This document shows positions 46,448-57,400 of a stretch of 64,000 nucleotides of DNA, piece after piece. Location: NCBI GenBank assembly GCA_963677505.2, contig CAXXWB010000004.1:202560-266559 (forward strand). The letters run 5' to 3'. The DNA is from JBGSUZ01 sp963677505. Its GTDB lineage: Bacteria; Bacillota; Clostridia; Peptostreptococcales; Acidaminobacteraceae. How positions within the stretch are numbered: the stretch's first letter is position 1; each line of letters starts with the position of its first letter. The notes under the pieces are model-generated. The model was not told the origin of the DNA, ran no database searches, and worked only from the letters and a program-made list of their open reading frames with translations. A program made the position numbers and the translations under genes.

Positions 46448-47171
46448 ATTCGAAGAAGATGATAAGTTATTTAGCGGTCTCTATTATCAGATTGGGAAAC
46501 ATCAGGCCAATAAGGTTTCCGAGGACCTTGAAAACCTAAGAGAAACCGTAGAGGACCTTCCCTATCCACATGCCTTGGATGACTGGTTTGAGGAATTTTT
46601 AAAAGAGCAAAAAAGAGAGGAACGTACCCGTCAAAATAAAAAGAAGATCCACACTTTCACTAAAAACGTCGCTATTTTTCTACTTCTGCTTACAGGCGGC
46701 GTTACTTTGACCACCTTTAGCGTTGAAGCCTTTCGTATGAGGGTCTTCAATCTGGTTTCAGAAATAAGCGAAAAATATTCAAAAATTGAATTTGTAGAAA
46801 AAGATTCCCTTTCCAACGAATCTGTGGCTATTCCTTGGGACTTATACTTCTATCCAGAATATTTACCTGCTGGTTATAAGGTAGAAAGTACTCTTCCCCT
46901 AGGCGATGTCAAGTTGATCTATTTTTCTGACGCCACAGGTAAAACCCTTGAATTTTCAACATCACCTAGTAATTCAAGTTTTCAAGTGGACACTGAAAAT
47001 GCAACAACCAAGAGAATTACCATTCATGGCGCTGAGGGAATTCTCGTCTATAAAGACGGTATGCATACTCTGCTATGGACCAATAACGAAAAGACTTTTT
47101 ATCTTATAGGTACCTTGTCTGAAGAAGAGATTATTAAGGTGGCTGAAAGTGTTGTTGTGAAAGAGAAATAG
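46431..47171 (+). CDS. DUF4367 protein, probable membrane anti-sigma factor
   Basis: 246 residues. The N-terminal 75 are cytoplasmic and acidic, then one membrane segment (about 80-100, NVAIFLLLLTGGVTLTTFSVEAF), then an extracellular part (about 135-245) matching DUF4367: YFYPEYLPAGYKVES, GEGILVYKDG-type end. It overlaps the sigma gene by 17 bases, the layout of sigma/anti-sigma pairs. The start may be GTG 46431 or ATG 46437. No RsiW zinc motif is evident, so the anti-sigma role is inference. Confidence 0.75.
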   Translation: MTMKDKFEEDDKLFSGLYYQIGKHQANKVSEDLENLRETVEDLPYPHALDDWFEEFLKEQKREERTRQNKKKIHTFTKNVAIFLLLLTGGVTLTTFSVEAFRMRVFNLVSEISEKYSKIEFVEKDSLSNESVAIPWDLYFYPEYLPAGYKVESTLPLGDVKLIYFSDATGKTLEFSTSPSNSSFQVDTENATTKRITIHGAEGILVYKDGMHTLLWTNNEKTFYLIGTLSEEEIIKVAESVVVKEK

Positions 47172-47249
47172 TGTGAAATAAAAATTTATAAATTAGTGTA
47201 ACAAATTCACCATTCATACGTTTTATTCTATTGAAAGGGGGTGAAATCG

Positions 47250-47699
47250 ATGAGAAAACATTTTAAAAATAAGAAAAAATTCTTATTTCTGTTGATGGCA
47301 TTGCTTTCATTTGCAAGTCTTCCGACCTATGCCTTTGAATCCACTGAACAGACTTTAAATAGTGGAAACATCATCATTCAACCCAGATTTACAAATATAT
47401 CAATTTACCAAAATACATTTGACCTATCTGCAAGTGGAAAAGCGTCTGTTATGACTTATTTAACAGTAAGAACCCTTAGCGATGTCCGTGTCGAGGCCAG
47501 TTTGCAACAGAGTAAAAACGGTACATGGACTACCGTAAAAAGTTGGTCAAGTTCTGCTTCAGGAACCAGTTCAGGATTAAATGTAACCTATTATGTTTTG
47601 AAAGGCTACAATTACAGAATGATTTCCAGTGGCAAGGTCTACAAAAATGGAAAGCTTATTGAGCAGACCTCTTACGTTAGCGAAAGTAAGTATTATTAA
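47250..47699 (+). CDS. Secreted protein, DUF6147-like
   Basis: 149 residues with a clear signal peptide (residues 1-28, KKFLFLLMALLSFASLPTYA). The mature part is beta-rich with Ser and Thr (ASLQQSKNGTWTTVKSWSSS) and resembles DUF6147. A GGGGGTG site precedes ATG 47250. It lies 78 bases after the DUF4367 gene on the same strand and may be a target of the sigma factor. The role is unknown. Confidence 0.65.
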   Translation: MRKHFKNKKKFLFLLMALLSFASLPTYAFESTEQTLNSGNIIIQPRFTNISIYQNTFDLSASGKASVMTYLTVRTLSDVRVEASLQQSKNGTWTTVKSWSSSASGTSSGLNVTYYVLKGYNYRMISSGKVYKNGKLIEQTSYVSESKYY

Positions 47700-47718
47700 A
47701 TTAGTAACTGGAGACTGT

Positions 47719-48126
47719 ATGATTAATCAATTTATCAAAAGTAAACATTCAAAGAAAATAGCCGTATTTTTTGTTGTTTTTTTATCATTTTCACTATTTA
47801 CTTGCTATAATGCCTTACTTAAAACACCTGAGACCATCCTCGTATCGATGTACACGAACGAACACGATTCCTATACTGCTAACATTCAACCTGTCTACGA
47901 TACGATGCAAGTTCTAAAACTTGAAGGCTATTCAAAGCCTGTGATCTTCAAAATCTACGAAAAAGGCATCTGGAGTACCTATTTAAAATTCTATAAATAC
48001 GCTCAAACGGATGGTAGCGTCTTAGATTCCAAAAGATTTGTACTAAAATTTAAAATTAGAAGGCCTGTAATGAAGCTTTTTGAACCTAGAATAAGTCAAG
48101 TCCTTGAATTTGAAAGAATGGATTAG
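47719..48126 (+). CDS. Membrane-anchored extracellular protein of unknown function
   Basis: 135 residues. One hydrophobic segment (about 15-32, IAVFFVVFLSFSLFTCYN) is followed by an extracellular domain. The Cys after SLFT resembles a lipobox but is not canonical. ATG at 47719 is chosen over upstream starts because CTGGAGAC lies just before it; the frame is open further upstream but overlaps the previous gene. It ends before the terminator at 48161. I do not recognise the domain. Confidence 0.55.
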   Translation: MINQFIKSKHSKKIAVFFVVFLSFSLFTCYNALLKTPETILVSMYTNEHDSYTANIQPVYDTMQVLKLEGYSKPVIFKIYEKGIWSTYLKFYKYAQTDGSVLDSKRFVLKFKIRRPVMKLFEPRISQVLEFERMD

Positions 48127-48160
48127 GCGAAGGTCTATGCTCCCCGAAAAAAATGTGTAA

Positions 48161-48194
48161 AAAAGCCTGAGAAAGTATATTTCTCAGGTCTTTT
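48161..48194. terminator. Bidirectional terminator between the secreted-protein genes and the cobalamin operon
   Basis: A perfect 9-bp stem (CCTGAGAAA at 48166-48174, TTTCTCAGG at 48180-48188), loop GTATA, has T runs on both strands. It serves two convergent units. Confidence 0.88.
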
Positions 48195-48279
48195 GTTTGC
48201 GATAATGTCGATAGTTGTTTAATGCAACTAAAATAATGAACCCTACAGTAATCCACTTTATCGTTGATATAGGTGCCAT
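48184..48279 (-). CDS. Small single-span membrane protein (31 residues)
   Basis: A short frame of 31 codons plus stop lies between the fused ECF gene and the terminator. It reads MAPISTIKWITVGFI..., with one hydrophobic segment and a basic tail (NYRHYRKQKT). GGGAG is at the right distance before the ATG at 48279. Its stop lies inside the terminator stem. It follows the ECF gene by 26 bases and may be a subunit or an accident; similar tiny proteins occur in other transporter operons. Confidence 0.45.
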   Translation of the reverse strand: MAPISTIKWITVGFIILVALNNYRHYRKQKT

Positions 48280-48305
48280 ATTCTCCCATCCGAATAATAC
48301 CCCTC

Positions 48306-50979
48306 CTATTCTATCAGTCCATATTTCACCTTGATTCTATCCAATTTTTCAAGCATTGGCTGTGAAATAAACCAAAGGAAGATCACCGTAGAAATTGCAT
48401 GTATAAGATCAAAAGGAAATCCCATAGAAAAGGCGCTCAGGAACACTTGCCAGTTCAGCTCATCATTATACATGAAGACAAACGATGAATTCATCAGTCC
48501 GCCATATATAATAAGAGTAGTCAGACAACCAAAGATGCTGAACGACAGACGGCCACGGCGGAGCATGCCTTTTTTAAACAATACACCTGCCAGAAAGCCA
48601 ATAATACCCATTGCAAACATTTGCCAAGGTGTCCAAGGCCCCTGTCCAAACATGATATTAGACGTTAACATCGTAACTGCACCGACAAGAAAGCCTGCCT
48701 CTCCGCCAAAAGCCACACCAGAAATAATGACAATTGCCACAACGGGCTTAAATTGAGGTAGCATAAAGAATGCCGTCCGCCCTGCTACGCCCCATGGCGC
48801 ACAATATGGAAATGATTACAAGTTCCCGTGCTTGAGGCTTTCGATCTTCGAATATTAAAAGGAATGGAAGCAGGGTCTCCATAATGATTAGTAAAGAAAT
48901 AAAGTAATACTTCCGATCTCCAAAGTAAAAAATGCCTATATAAATTGTCAGTGGAATGGCCAATAAAATCATTAACGTCGCAAGGATTGTCCGTTTAGAG
49001 AGCCTTCGTTCGCCCTCCTGATTCTTTTCATTTTTATTAACCTCTTCACCTCTACGACCAGTAGCTAAGGCCAACATAAGTGCTGCAGCGATTAAAACTA
49101 AATAGAGTCCCATTTTATTGTTATTCATCAGCCATGGTATATTCGGCTCGGTCAGAGAAATCCCCCCAGTAACAAGGGCAACAACGCCTGAGATCAGTGC
49201 AATAATCCTCCGCCATAACGGCAGTTCTTTCTCTAAACTTTTTTGCAAGTCTATACCGTTGCTTTGGGGTGGAAACTCCTCATCTTTCAAGGGTAAAGAT
49301 GGCGAATCGGGTAAATGCCCGCCGCAAGCGCTAACGATGTCTTCAACGGTTATTGCGTTTGGCATCAAATGTCGGGACATTCGATTAGCTGCAGTGGTGT
49401 AAAAACTGTTCCCTGAAAAAAATTCGCGAGGCCCATCCTCTGTTACAATATTTCCGTCAAAGAACATCGCGCATCGGTGAGCATATTTCGCACAAAACTC
49501 AATGTCGTGGCTAACCATTATTATGGTTACTCCTTGATCTAACAATCTTCCAAGTATTTCTGCAAACACGTGTTTAAACTCTGCATCAAAACCCTTTGTA
49601 GGTTCGTCCAGCAGAAGTATCTTCGGCTCTAGAAGCAGCACCTTTGCCAACGCAGCCCGTTGTTGTTCCCCTCCAGACAAGTCATAGGGGTGGCGAACGA
49701 GCAATTCCTTAAGACGGCAAAGGTGAGACACCGATGCAATTTTCTTATCTTTTTCCTCTTGTGACAATACGTTCTTCTTAAAAATTTCCATCAAATCTTC
49801 TTGTACCGTCTTTTTTACAAAAAGCGCCTGTGGGTTCTGTGGAAGCACACCCAGAAGATTATCGCCTTTGAAAACAGCTTGCTTTGATAATTCTTTCCCA
49901 TCTAATGTGATCTTTCCTCGATAGGGTTTGCTGATGCCTGAAATAAGTGACAATGTAGTCGTTTTACCTGTACCGTTGCCACCCAGTATTGCCAAAAATT
50001 CACCTTTGAAAGCTTTTATAGAAAGCCCTTTAACCACATCAGGAAGATCCTTTTCATATTTGAACCACACGTCGTTTAACTCAACCACGGGATTGCCCTT
50101 TTCCATCTGAGGTTTTGTGAAATCATAGTTTGGAATCTTTATAGGGGTTTTCGCTGCAAATGCATCTAGCCACAATCTGCCGTCTCGAACTGTAATTGGA
50201 CAACTTTGCTCATTTGGTACAGCGGCATATATGCGCATTGGTGTTGGTAAGGAGCGAAACATGCTGTGCCCAATCTCTCCAAGGACTTCTCCAACTTGTT
50301 TTGGAGAACCGTCACAAATAAGCTTTCCAGCATCCATGATTAGGACTCGGTCACTGAGGGGTAAAACCTCCTCCAGTCGATGTTCCGTAATGATTACTGT
50401 GGTTCCTAATTCTCGATTTATTTTCCATAGGGTAGATATAAAATCAGCGGCGGCAATAGGATCAAGTTGGCTCGTAGGCTCATCCAAAATCAAAACAGAG
50501 GGTTGCATGACCATAATTGAGGCAAGGTTCAACATCTGCTTTTGTCCACCCGAAAGTTCAGACACATTTTTATAAAACCAAGTTTCAATACCAAAGAAAT
50601 TAGCCATTTCAGCAACGCGACCCCGAATTGTCAAAGTGTCATAACCAAGATTCTCCAGTCCAAATGCCAACTCATGCCATACTTTATCGGTAACTATTTG
50701 ATTATCTGGATTCTGCATGACATAGCCAATCCGACCACTTTGCTCCCGCTGATTTAATTCTATAAGCGGTCGCCCCTCAAATAATATTTCACCACTCATA
50801 CTCCCATGGGGAGCAAGAACCGTTTTCAGTTGTCGTAAAAGTGTGGACTTGCCACAGCCCGATGGGCCTGCAAGTGTTATAAACTCCCCCTGCCCGACAG
50901 AAAAGCTCAGGCAATCCAAAACTTTTTTCCTCTGCTGGGGATATGTAAACGTTAGTCCACGTATTGTATAGCTCTCCAT
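48306..50979 (-). pseudogene. Fused ECF transporter: two EcfA-type ATPase domains plus S component, one frame break
   Basis: About 890 residues when joined. ATPase 1 (about 1-235): Walker A GPSGCGKST, signature LSGGQKQ, Walker B VLILDEPTSQ. ATPase 2 (about 290-530): GGNGTGKTTT, LSGGEQQR, ILLLDEPTKG. After about 590 come hydrophobic segments and then an S component (EDRKPQARELVIISILCAMG, frame break near 48790, VAGRTAFFMLPQFKPVVAI). This S type resembles CbrT-like cobalamin transporters. One protein would thus provide both ATPases and the substrate-binding membrane subunit; with EcfT it makes a complete importer. It overlaps the EcfT 3' end by 28 bases. Confidence 0.8.
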
Positions 50980-51854
50980 TTTCTGTCCTCTCTGATATTA
51001 ATCATAACCGGTGTAATACACAGGGCAAAATAGCACAAGAAAATGCTGAAAGAGTATATACTCCCATCAACACCTTTTACCGTAGGATAATACCGCCAAT
51101 TAATTCCGCCTAAACAGGATCCCATTATTATATACACGCCACAGAACAACAAATACCCCATTGCCGTTTTATCTCGTTTGTCAAATCGATAGATTGAAAA
51201 TGACGTACGTCCTTGAAGACCATAACCACGGCTCTTCATGCTGTCAGCCGTCTCAATGGCATTTTCCAAGGCCCATGTCATCATAATCGATAGGATTGTG
51301 ATACCATTTTTAGCTTTTTCTATGATACTGCCATTTGATGCATCCCGTCCCAAGGATTTCTGCGCATTTGAAACAACCTTTATCTGGGCTTCAAATTTTG
51401 GGACAAAGCGAAGTGTCATGGATAGTACCAGAGACATTGCTGGAATAATTCGTCCAAATAGATATATAAATTTGTCTGAAGTCATAACGAGGTTATAGCA
51501 GGAAAACCAGGTAATCACAGTTATAATCATTGCGGCTGCTGAAATACCATATAAAATAGATTCAAGCGTTAAAGGATTGCCACTAGGAAGATATGTGAGA
51601 ATCGTCCCCCCCTTATGACTAAAAGTAGGATTAACGAGAGATGATATGAGAAAAATCGGGAGCATATACATCAAGTTAAAACGGACTGCTTTTCTGCCCT
51701 TTAAATTTATTGAATAAACAAGGGCACTAAACAGTGATATTCCAAGACAAATCGGATGCATGAATGTCATAGAAAACACAAACACCAGTCCAAAATATAG
51801 AAAACTGACCAGCGGATGAAAATCTGAAAATGCATCTTTATTTTTCATATCCAT
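50952..51854 (-). CDS. ECF transporter T component (EcfT/CbiQ-like)
   Basis: About 300 residues, six hydrophobic segments. The conserved cytoplasmic motif SMKSRGYGLQGR couples to the ATPases, and FVPKFEAQIKVVSNAQKSLG holds the other. It links the S component to the two ATPase domains. ATG at 51854 overlaps the stop of the DUF4430 gene by one base (TGATG). It is within the riboswitch-controlled operon. Confidence 0.85.
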   Translation of the reverse strand: MDMKNKDAFSDFHPLVSFLYFGLVFVFSMTFMHPICLGISLFSALVYSINLKGRKAVRFNLMYMLPIFLISSLVNPTFSHKGGTILTYLPSGNPLTLESILYGISAAAMIITVITWFSCYNLVMTSDKFIYLFGRIIPAMSLVLSMTLRFVPKFEAQIKVVSNAQKSLGRDASNGSIIEKAKNGITILSIMMTWALENAIETADSMKSRGYGLQGRTSFSIYRFDKRDKTAMGYLLFCGVYIIMGSCLGGINWRYYPTVKGVDGSIYSFSIFLCYFALCITPVMINIREDRKWRAIQYVD

Positions 51855-52681
51855 CACGGCCCCGTCACGTTGCTGCCACCAACGTCTTTTCCAAGGTCAC
51901 AGGTGTAAAGCCAATGGACAACATCGCCCTCTTGTAATTGATAACGGGAGCATCCATAATTTGGAAACCATCCGTTCACTTCATACACCCAGCCTGAAAG
52001 TTCTCCCGCGTCAAATTCATATAGGTTGTTAATGCCTTCAATGTATGCAGAATTGTATATTGGCGTGTTTTTAACTCAATTTGTATGCCTGCTTTTTTCA
52101 TTTCTCGTTGGAGTACGTTAAATACACTTTCGCCTTCATAAAAAGCGACTGTCTTCTCCCCGTAAATCAAGCCATCCTTCGGCACCAGTTCCCATTTATC
52201 TTTGTCAAGCAAATCCATGTTATCCAATATGGCTTTACAGCTAACTGAAATGGTACAGGTTCCTTTTTTATCTGTAATAGCCATATCCTCTGGTTCAATT
52301 GGAACAGGGCTTTCCAGAAGGTACAGGATTCGTTTTATACTGATCTTGCCCTGTTTTGGGGTCGATTTTCATGCTCTGTGATTCTGAGCTTCCTGCATCG
52401 TCCTTTTTCACTAGCTTTGTGGCATTACTATTTGCTGGTTTGAGGCTAGTGGCTGATTCTGCAGAAGTACGCTCCTCTTTGGCCAGCTTATCCGTATTCA
52501 TATTCTCAGAGGGAATAGCCTCGGCTTCATTGTTCTTTGTTTCGATTACAGCTGTTACAGGTTGAGCAGAGTCCTTTGCTTTTGGATAATTTCCGCCCCA
52601 AAAAAAGGCTCCCGTCAAAACAACTGCCGCCATCACTGAGATGATAATTTTTGCCTTATACTTTATCCATTTGTCTTTCAT
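51854..52681 (-). pseudogene. Membrane-anchored DUF4430 (transcobalamin-like) protein, two frame breaks
   Basis: About 275 residues when joined. An N-terminal anchor (KIIISVMAAVVLTGAFFWGG) is followed by a Ser/Lys/Glu-rich linker (about 30-125) and a DUF4430 domain: AFYEGESVFNVLQREMKKAG, then in the next frame NLYEFDAGELSGWVYEVNGW and YQLQEGDVVHWLYTCDLG. Breaks lie near 52290 and 52050. DUF4430 is also the C-terminal domain of animal transcobalamin and intrinsic factor. It probably hands cobalamin to the ECF transporter, the next genes. Ligand binding is inference. Confidence 0.75.
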
Positions 52682-52693
52682 CTACGCACCTCA

Positions 52694-54343
52694 TTACAAT
52701 AACTTCGCTTTACTAAGCAGGTTAAAGAGCATTTGTGCAATTTCTCCACGGGTGATCGCTGTGGTCGGGTGTATTTCAATCCCTGACTGATCTAATAGGT
52801 CCTCGTTATAGCAAAATGCCATGGCATCTCTTGCCCAGCTAGAGACTTGAACATAATCGTCAAATTGCGCTAAAACGTCCCTTGTTTCGGTTTTTGTCAT
52901 CAAGACATCCATTCCGCAGAGTTTTGCCGCTCGGGCTACCATAAGGGCTGCCTCTTGGTGTGTAACTATCCCCGACGGATCAAAACTTGATCCCGTTTTC
53001 CCGGTTACAATGCCATAAGCATGAGCCGTTCCAATATATGGAGCATACCAACTTGAATCGGACACATCCTTAAATTTACCTGTGGTTTTTGGCTTAAGAC
53101 CCAGTGCTTTGACGATAATAGTGGCGAACTCCCCTCGCGTCAAAGTTTTTTCAGGCGAAAAAGTTCCGTCTTCATGGCCTTGGATAACACCTCGTGAAGC
53201 CAATGCTTCTATAGCTATTTTGTATTTTGCCACATTTGCATCTGAAATATCGTCAAAGGTTCTCCCAGGCGCTAGGATTGTCTGTACTTTAACATCGACA
53301 TTTTTACCTGTGAGGCCCACAGCCGTTTTGGGTTTCATTTCACTAGAATCAGCGGCGGCTATCACTTCATTCATATTATAAAGACTTTTTGCACCTTTAA
53401 TTTCCCGTTGTACTGATACAAGGGCGTAAAATGCCTGTTCTGTCGATAACTCATTTAAGCTGTTGCTATCAACCGTATGTTTAAACCCATTACCTTTTAC
53501 GTAATAGGTTAAAAGGTTGTCTGCTAAAGAATAACCATTCTTTACAAATCTCTGGTCGTTCAATGATATTCCCAACTCACCTAATGCAACTATGGCCTGT
53601 GATACACTCTCGGAATTTGAAGCCTCGCTGCATTCAAATCCACTTGAACTTCTTTTCATCTCTGAAAGACATGTCAGTGCCTTGCTTATTGCCGCCGCAA
53701 CTTTTTCTTTATCCCCATACTTTGAAAGTGCCTGTAACGCCATAGCGGTAATATCTGGATCTGCCGTTGTTCCACTTAGAGAGAATCCACCATCTCTTAG
53801 TTGAAGAGAAAGGATCTTCTCCACATACATATCTCTTGTGGCATGAGTCTTAGCACTGTCGTTAAACGGCATCTCGTATTTACCACTATCGAGGGCAACA
53901 AGGGCAAATATCGGACCGTTGATGCCTTGCCAAATGGTTTTATCGTAGTCCCCTAAAGGGGTTAAAAGGTTGTATCCCGCTACATTGGATGGATCTTTCC
54001 CTATTGCCGTTAAGGCAATGATAACTCGGGAGTACTCTGTGTACTTTTTATCACTGAGTACGCCATTACAGTCTTTGACATATGCTTCAACATTGGCATA
54101 ATAGGTTTGGTAGTAGCTCTCATTCACCTTACTGCCTGAGCGGGCAAGCCCTAAAATCAACCATTCTCCACCCACAGATCCAACCGTTGGGCAAGGTACT
54201 GTTTTTAATAGATACGCTGCCGTATCATCGACAATTGAATCCAGATCAGAAGCTGTAGCACCAAAGGATGTGGTGATCCCGCTGAGAACTAAAACAAAGG
54301 TGAGCAGTGTAACTATCGTTCTTCTTGAGAAATTTTTTTTCAT
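52694..54343 (-). CDS. SLH-domain protein with alpha/alpha-barrel (prenyltransferase/transcobalamin-like) domain
   Basis: 549 residues, intact. Signal peptide (about 1-29), then an alpha/alpha-toroid of the terpene cyclase/prenyltransferase type (about 35-330; LSLQLRDGGFSLSGTTADPDITAMALQALS), then three SLH repeats (about 365-545; FDDISDANVAKYKIAIEAL, FKDVSDSSWYAPYIGTAHAYG). SLH repeats fix it to the cell wall. Animal transcobalamin has the same barrel joined to a DUF4430-type domain; here the next gene carries DUF4430. It probably helps capture cobalamin. It could instead bind another ligand. Confidence 0.82.
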   Translation of the reverse strand: MKKNFSRRTIVTLLTFVLVLSGITTSFGATASDLDSIVDDTAAYLLKTVPCPTVGSVGGEWLILGLARSGSKVNESYYQTYYANVEAYVKDCNGVLSDKKYTEYSRVIIALTAIGKDPSNVAGYNLLTPLGDYDKTIWQGINGPIFALVALDSGKYEMPFNDSAKTHATRDMYVEKILSLQLRDGGFSLSGTTADPDITAMALQALSKYGDKEKVAAAISKALTCLSEMKRSSSGFECSEASNSESVSQAIVALGELGISLNDQRFVKNGYSLADNLLTYYVKGNGFKHTVDSNSLNELSTEQAFYALVSVQREIKGAKSLYNMNEVIAAADSSEMKPKTAVGLTGKNVDVKVQTILAPGRTFDDISDANVAKYKIAIEALASRGVIQGHEDGTFSPEKTLTRGEFATIIVKALGLKPKTTGKFKDVSDSSWYAPYIGTAHAYGIVTGKTGSSFDPSGIVTHQEAALMVARAAKLCGMDVLMTKTETRDVLAQFDDYVQVSSWARDAMAFCYNEDLLDQSGIEIHPTTAITRGEIAQMLFNLLSKAKLL

Positions 54344-54414
54344 AATTCGTTTGTAGGATTATTTTAAAAAAATAATCCTACTCTCCTTTTCCTATTTATA
54401 TTGTCTTGAAATAT

Positions 54415-57400
54415 TTACTTCACACAATTCTCACAGAATCTCATAAGTATCATTGCCACTTGTGCTCTTGTCGTATTGTCACAAGGCATAATCTTTGTAT
54501 TTGAAGCCCCTTTGATCAAACCTTCTGCACTGGCCCATGATACGGCTGTCTTGGCCCAACTGCTTATATCAGAAGCATCTGCAATGGCTTTTAAATTTGC
54601 TGTTTTGCTAATATCGTAACCTTTGTTTTCGGCATAGTGATATAAAATAGTTGCCATTTGTTCTCGAGTAACATTGTCATTCGTTCCAAATCGACCATTG
54701 CCATAGCCTGAAACAATGCCATTCGCACTCGCCCACTTAACTGCATCGGTATAATACTGCCCTTCCTGAACATCCTTAAATTGGTTTGTTCCGCTTACAA
54801 CAGGTTGGCCTGCCATGCGGTAAAGAACGGTTACGAGCATAGCGCGGGACATATTTTTATTTGGATCAAAATTAGTGTCTCCAGTTCCGCTCATTAAGCC
54901 CTTTTGTGAAACATACTTCACGGCATTATAGTACCAATCCTTCTCTGTCACATCGTCAAAGTTTTTAGGCAAGTTGATTTCTGTCACTTTTTCAATTTTT
55001 TTAGGGTACAGTCAACCACTGCAAAAGTTGAAAAATGACTTGTTGCAAAGGTCATACAGCCCGATGTACTATCGTAAGAAACGCCTGACATTTCTGTCGC
55101 TTTACCCTCTGAATCTATATAATATACGGTAAGCTTGGATGTATCTTCTCCCGCATTTGGTGTATATGGAATATTCACATGAACCAACCCCTCACCAAAT
55201 TTAGTGATTTTTGCACCTGCTGCCATTACTGAAAGATCATAAACGGGGTGATTGCCCACCAAGGCTCTATTTTCTTCGTTCAAGGTTGAACTGTCTAATT
55301 TTGTAACCGCGAAGGTAATGTCATTTCCACCTGCCGAAGCACTAATGCTATCGATTGCTATCGGGTCAAACGTTAGATTGCCAACACCAGTTTCCAAATA
55401 TAGTGCTGTATTAATTTTATTGCTCAAAGTCGATATTGCAGTCTGTGGAATGGTAAGATTCATTCCAGCTGCTCCCGTTGGCGTACTAATTTTGATAGTG
55501 ACTTTAGCGCCCACTTCATCGCTTTGTGTCGAAAGGTTCTTAGTGAATGTGGAAAGGGCATCACCGTTTAATGTTACACTTGACACACCCGCCAAGCTAT
55601 TAATCGTTTCTGTTAGATTCGTAATTATAGGCACTGAAGTGCTGGTACTTGCAGCAGAACCCCTCTCAGTGGTGTAGTCTGCAATATAATAAAGAACCAC
55701 ATTATCATTGCTACTAAGTATATACTGGCTTACACCTACACTTGGCTTTGTTCCGTTTACAGTATACTCCCATCCAGAATTTGGACCTTTGTCAAATTCT
55801 GCAAGGCCATTTACGCTAGATATATAAACGCCTAAACCGGTACTCTTAGCCACATAATTAATACCTGCATCATCTAAGACCTTTTTTATAACGTTCCATG
55901 CGGATTCTCCGCTTGTTAGTGAAAGGGTGCGACTACCGAGTACGCTACTGCCCTTGTATCCCAAGACAGACACAGATGCAGTCATATTTGAGGTTGTGCC
56001 ACCTGACGATGGTTTAGAAAGGCTAACAGGCACCGTTTTGCTACCCGCTACAATGTCACTTGCAGAAATGGTGAGGCTACCGCTTCCTGTTGTATAGCCA
56101 CTGAGGCTCACTGCATAAGTATAGGTCCCAGCCCCTAGATAATAGGTTCCCAGCGCCGAAGTTGTAACTTCAACCCCGCTATTATTCTTGACACTAATGG
56201 TTGGATAAGTAGTCGTATAAGTACTTGAGTCAAATTGTGATACCGGCGTCACTTCGAAAGCAACTTTTGCTTTATTGGTATTGGCCTCATTGGTGTTGAT
56301 TATAGCGGATAAATAGCCTGAATCATTGGCATAGTAAAGTGTCCCGCTACTATCTGCCACTAAACTCATAGTGCAGTATTGACTGTGGGACGGTGTATAT
56401 AGGGTCTCATAAGATACATTGGTGCCATTATCTTTGAGAACAACAATCTCTCCCCGTGCAGAGTTGACCGTAAAATAGGCATAGTTCATACCTGTATAGC
56501 CTGTAGTAACTAAGGCAGAGGATTTGAACGGCACCATGGGTATCGTAATAAGAAACTTGTGACAATATCAGTTGCTTTCATTACATAAATGCCATTGCTT
56601 GCGCCCACATAGATTCTGCCATTCACCACGACAGGTGTACTGCTGCTACGCTGATGCAAACTGACGTGAGTTAACCAAAGTCAGTTTGCCTGTACTGCTG
56701 TTTACAGATGCCTTGTAGATATAACCACTGCTGGTTGTAAAATAAAGATATGTGCCGTCATATGCAATTGATGAATTAATTTTTCCTGTTACAGATTCTG
56801 TACTGGCAGTTGCTGTAAGACCCCCAATATTGATTAATATCTGTTGTAGTCTTATTTACAGCCGTCAAGGTTCCACTACTCGCTACCAAAAATTAAATAA
56901 TTCCAGCTAGCTATAACAGCCCCTGCCCAATACCGAGCATCTGTGGGCGCCGCCATAATAAATCCATTTACTGGTGCCATCGACTGCACTGATAGCAGAA
57001 TAGCCTCCATAAGTTCCAAGTGTGTAATTGACTGTCCCCATAATCTCCAATGTAAATTGTTTTTGTTGAATCATCATAAAGAATAGGCGGTCGTTGCCAT
57101 ATAATTTCCCATAAGAGGATATATCAGAAGACCAAACCCGCTTCAGGGTAAGTACATCAAAAGCGTCAACTCCCTTTAGCGTTCGTTACGAATATCTTTC
57201 CATCGCCATATGTGATTTGTAAAACATAGCTTGTACTTGCAGACAAGGGCGTGCTAGTAACCACATTCCCTGTACTTTGATCTATTTTAGAAAGACCATG
57301 TTCTGTGTGCCACGTAAAGATAGTCGTCATAAATTATGATATTTGAAGTTGAAAGGGTCCCATATGCCCCAAGCGCTCCAAGGGATTTTGTCCAGTTTTC

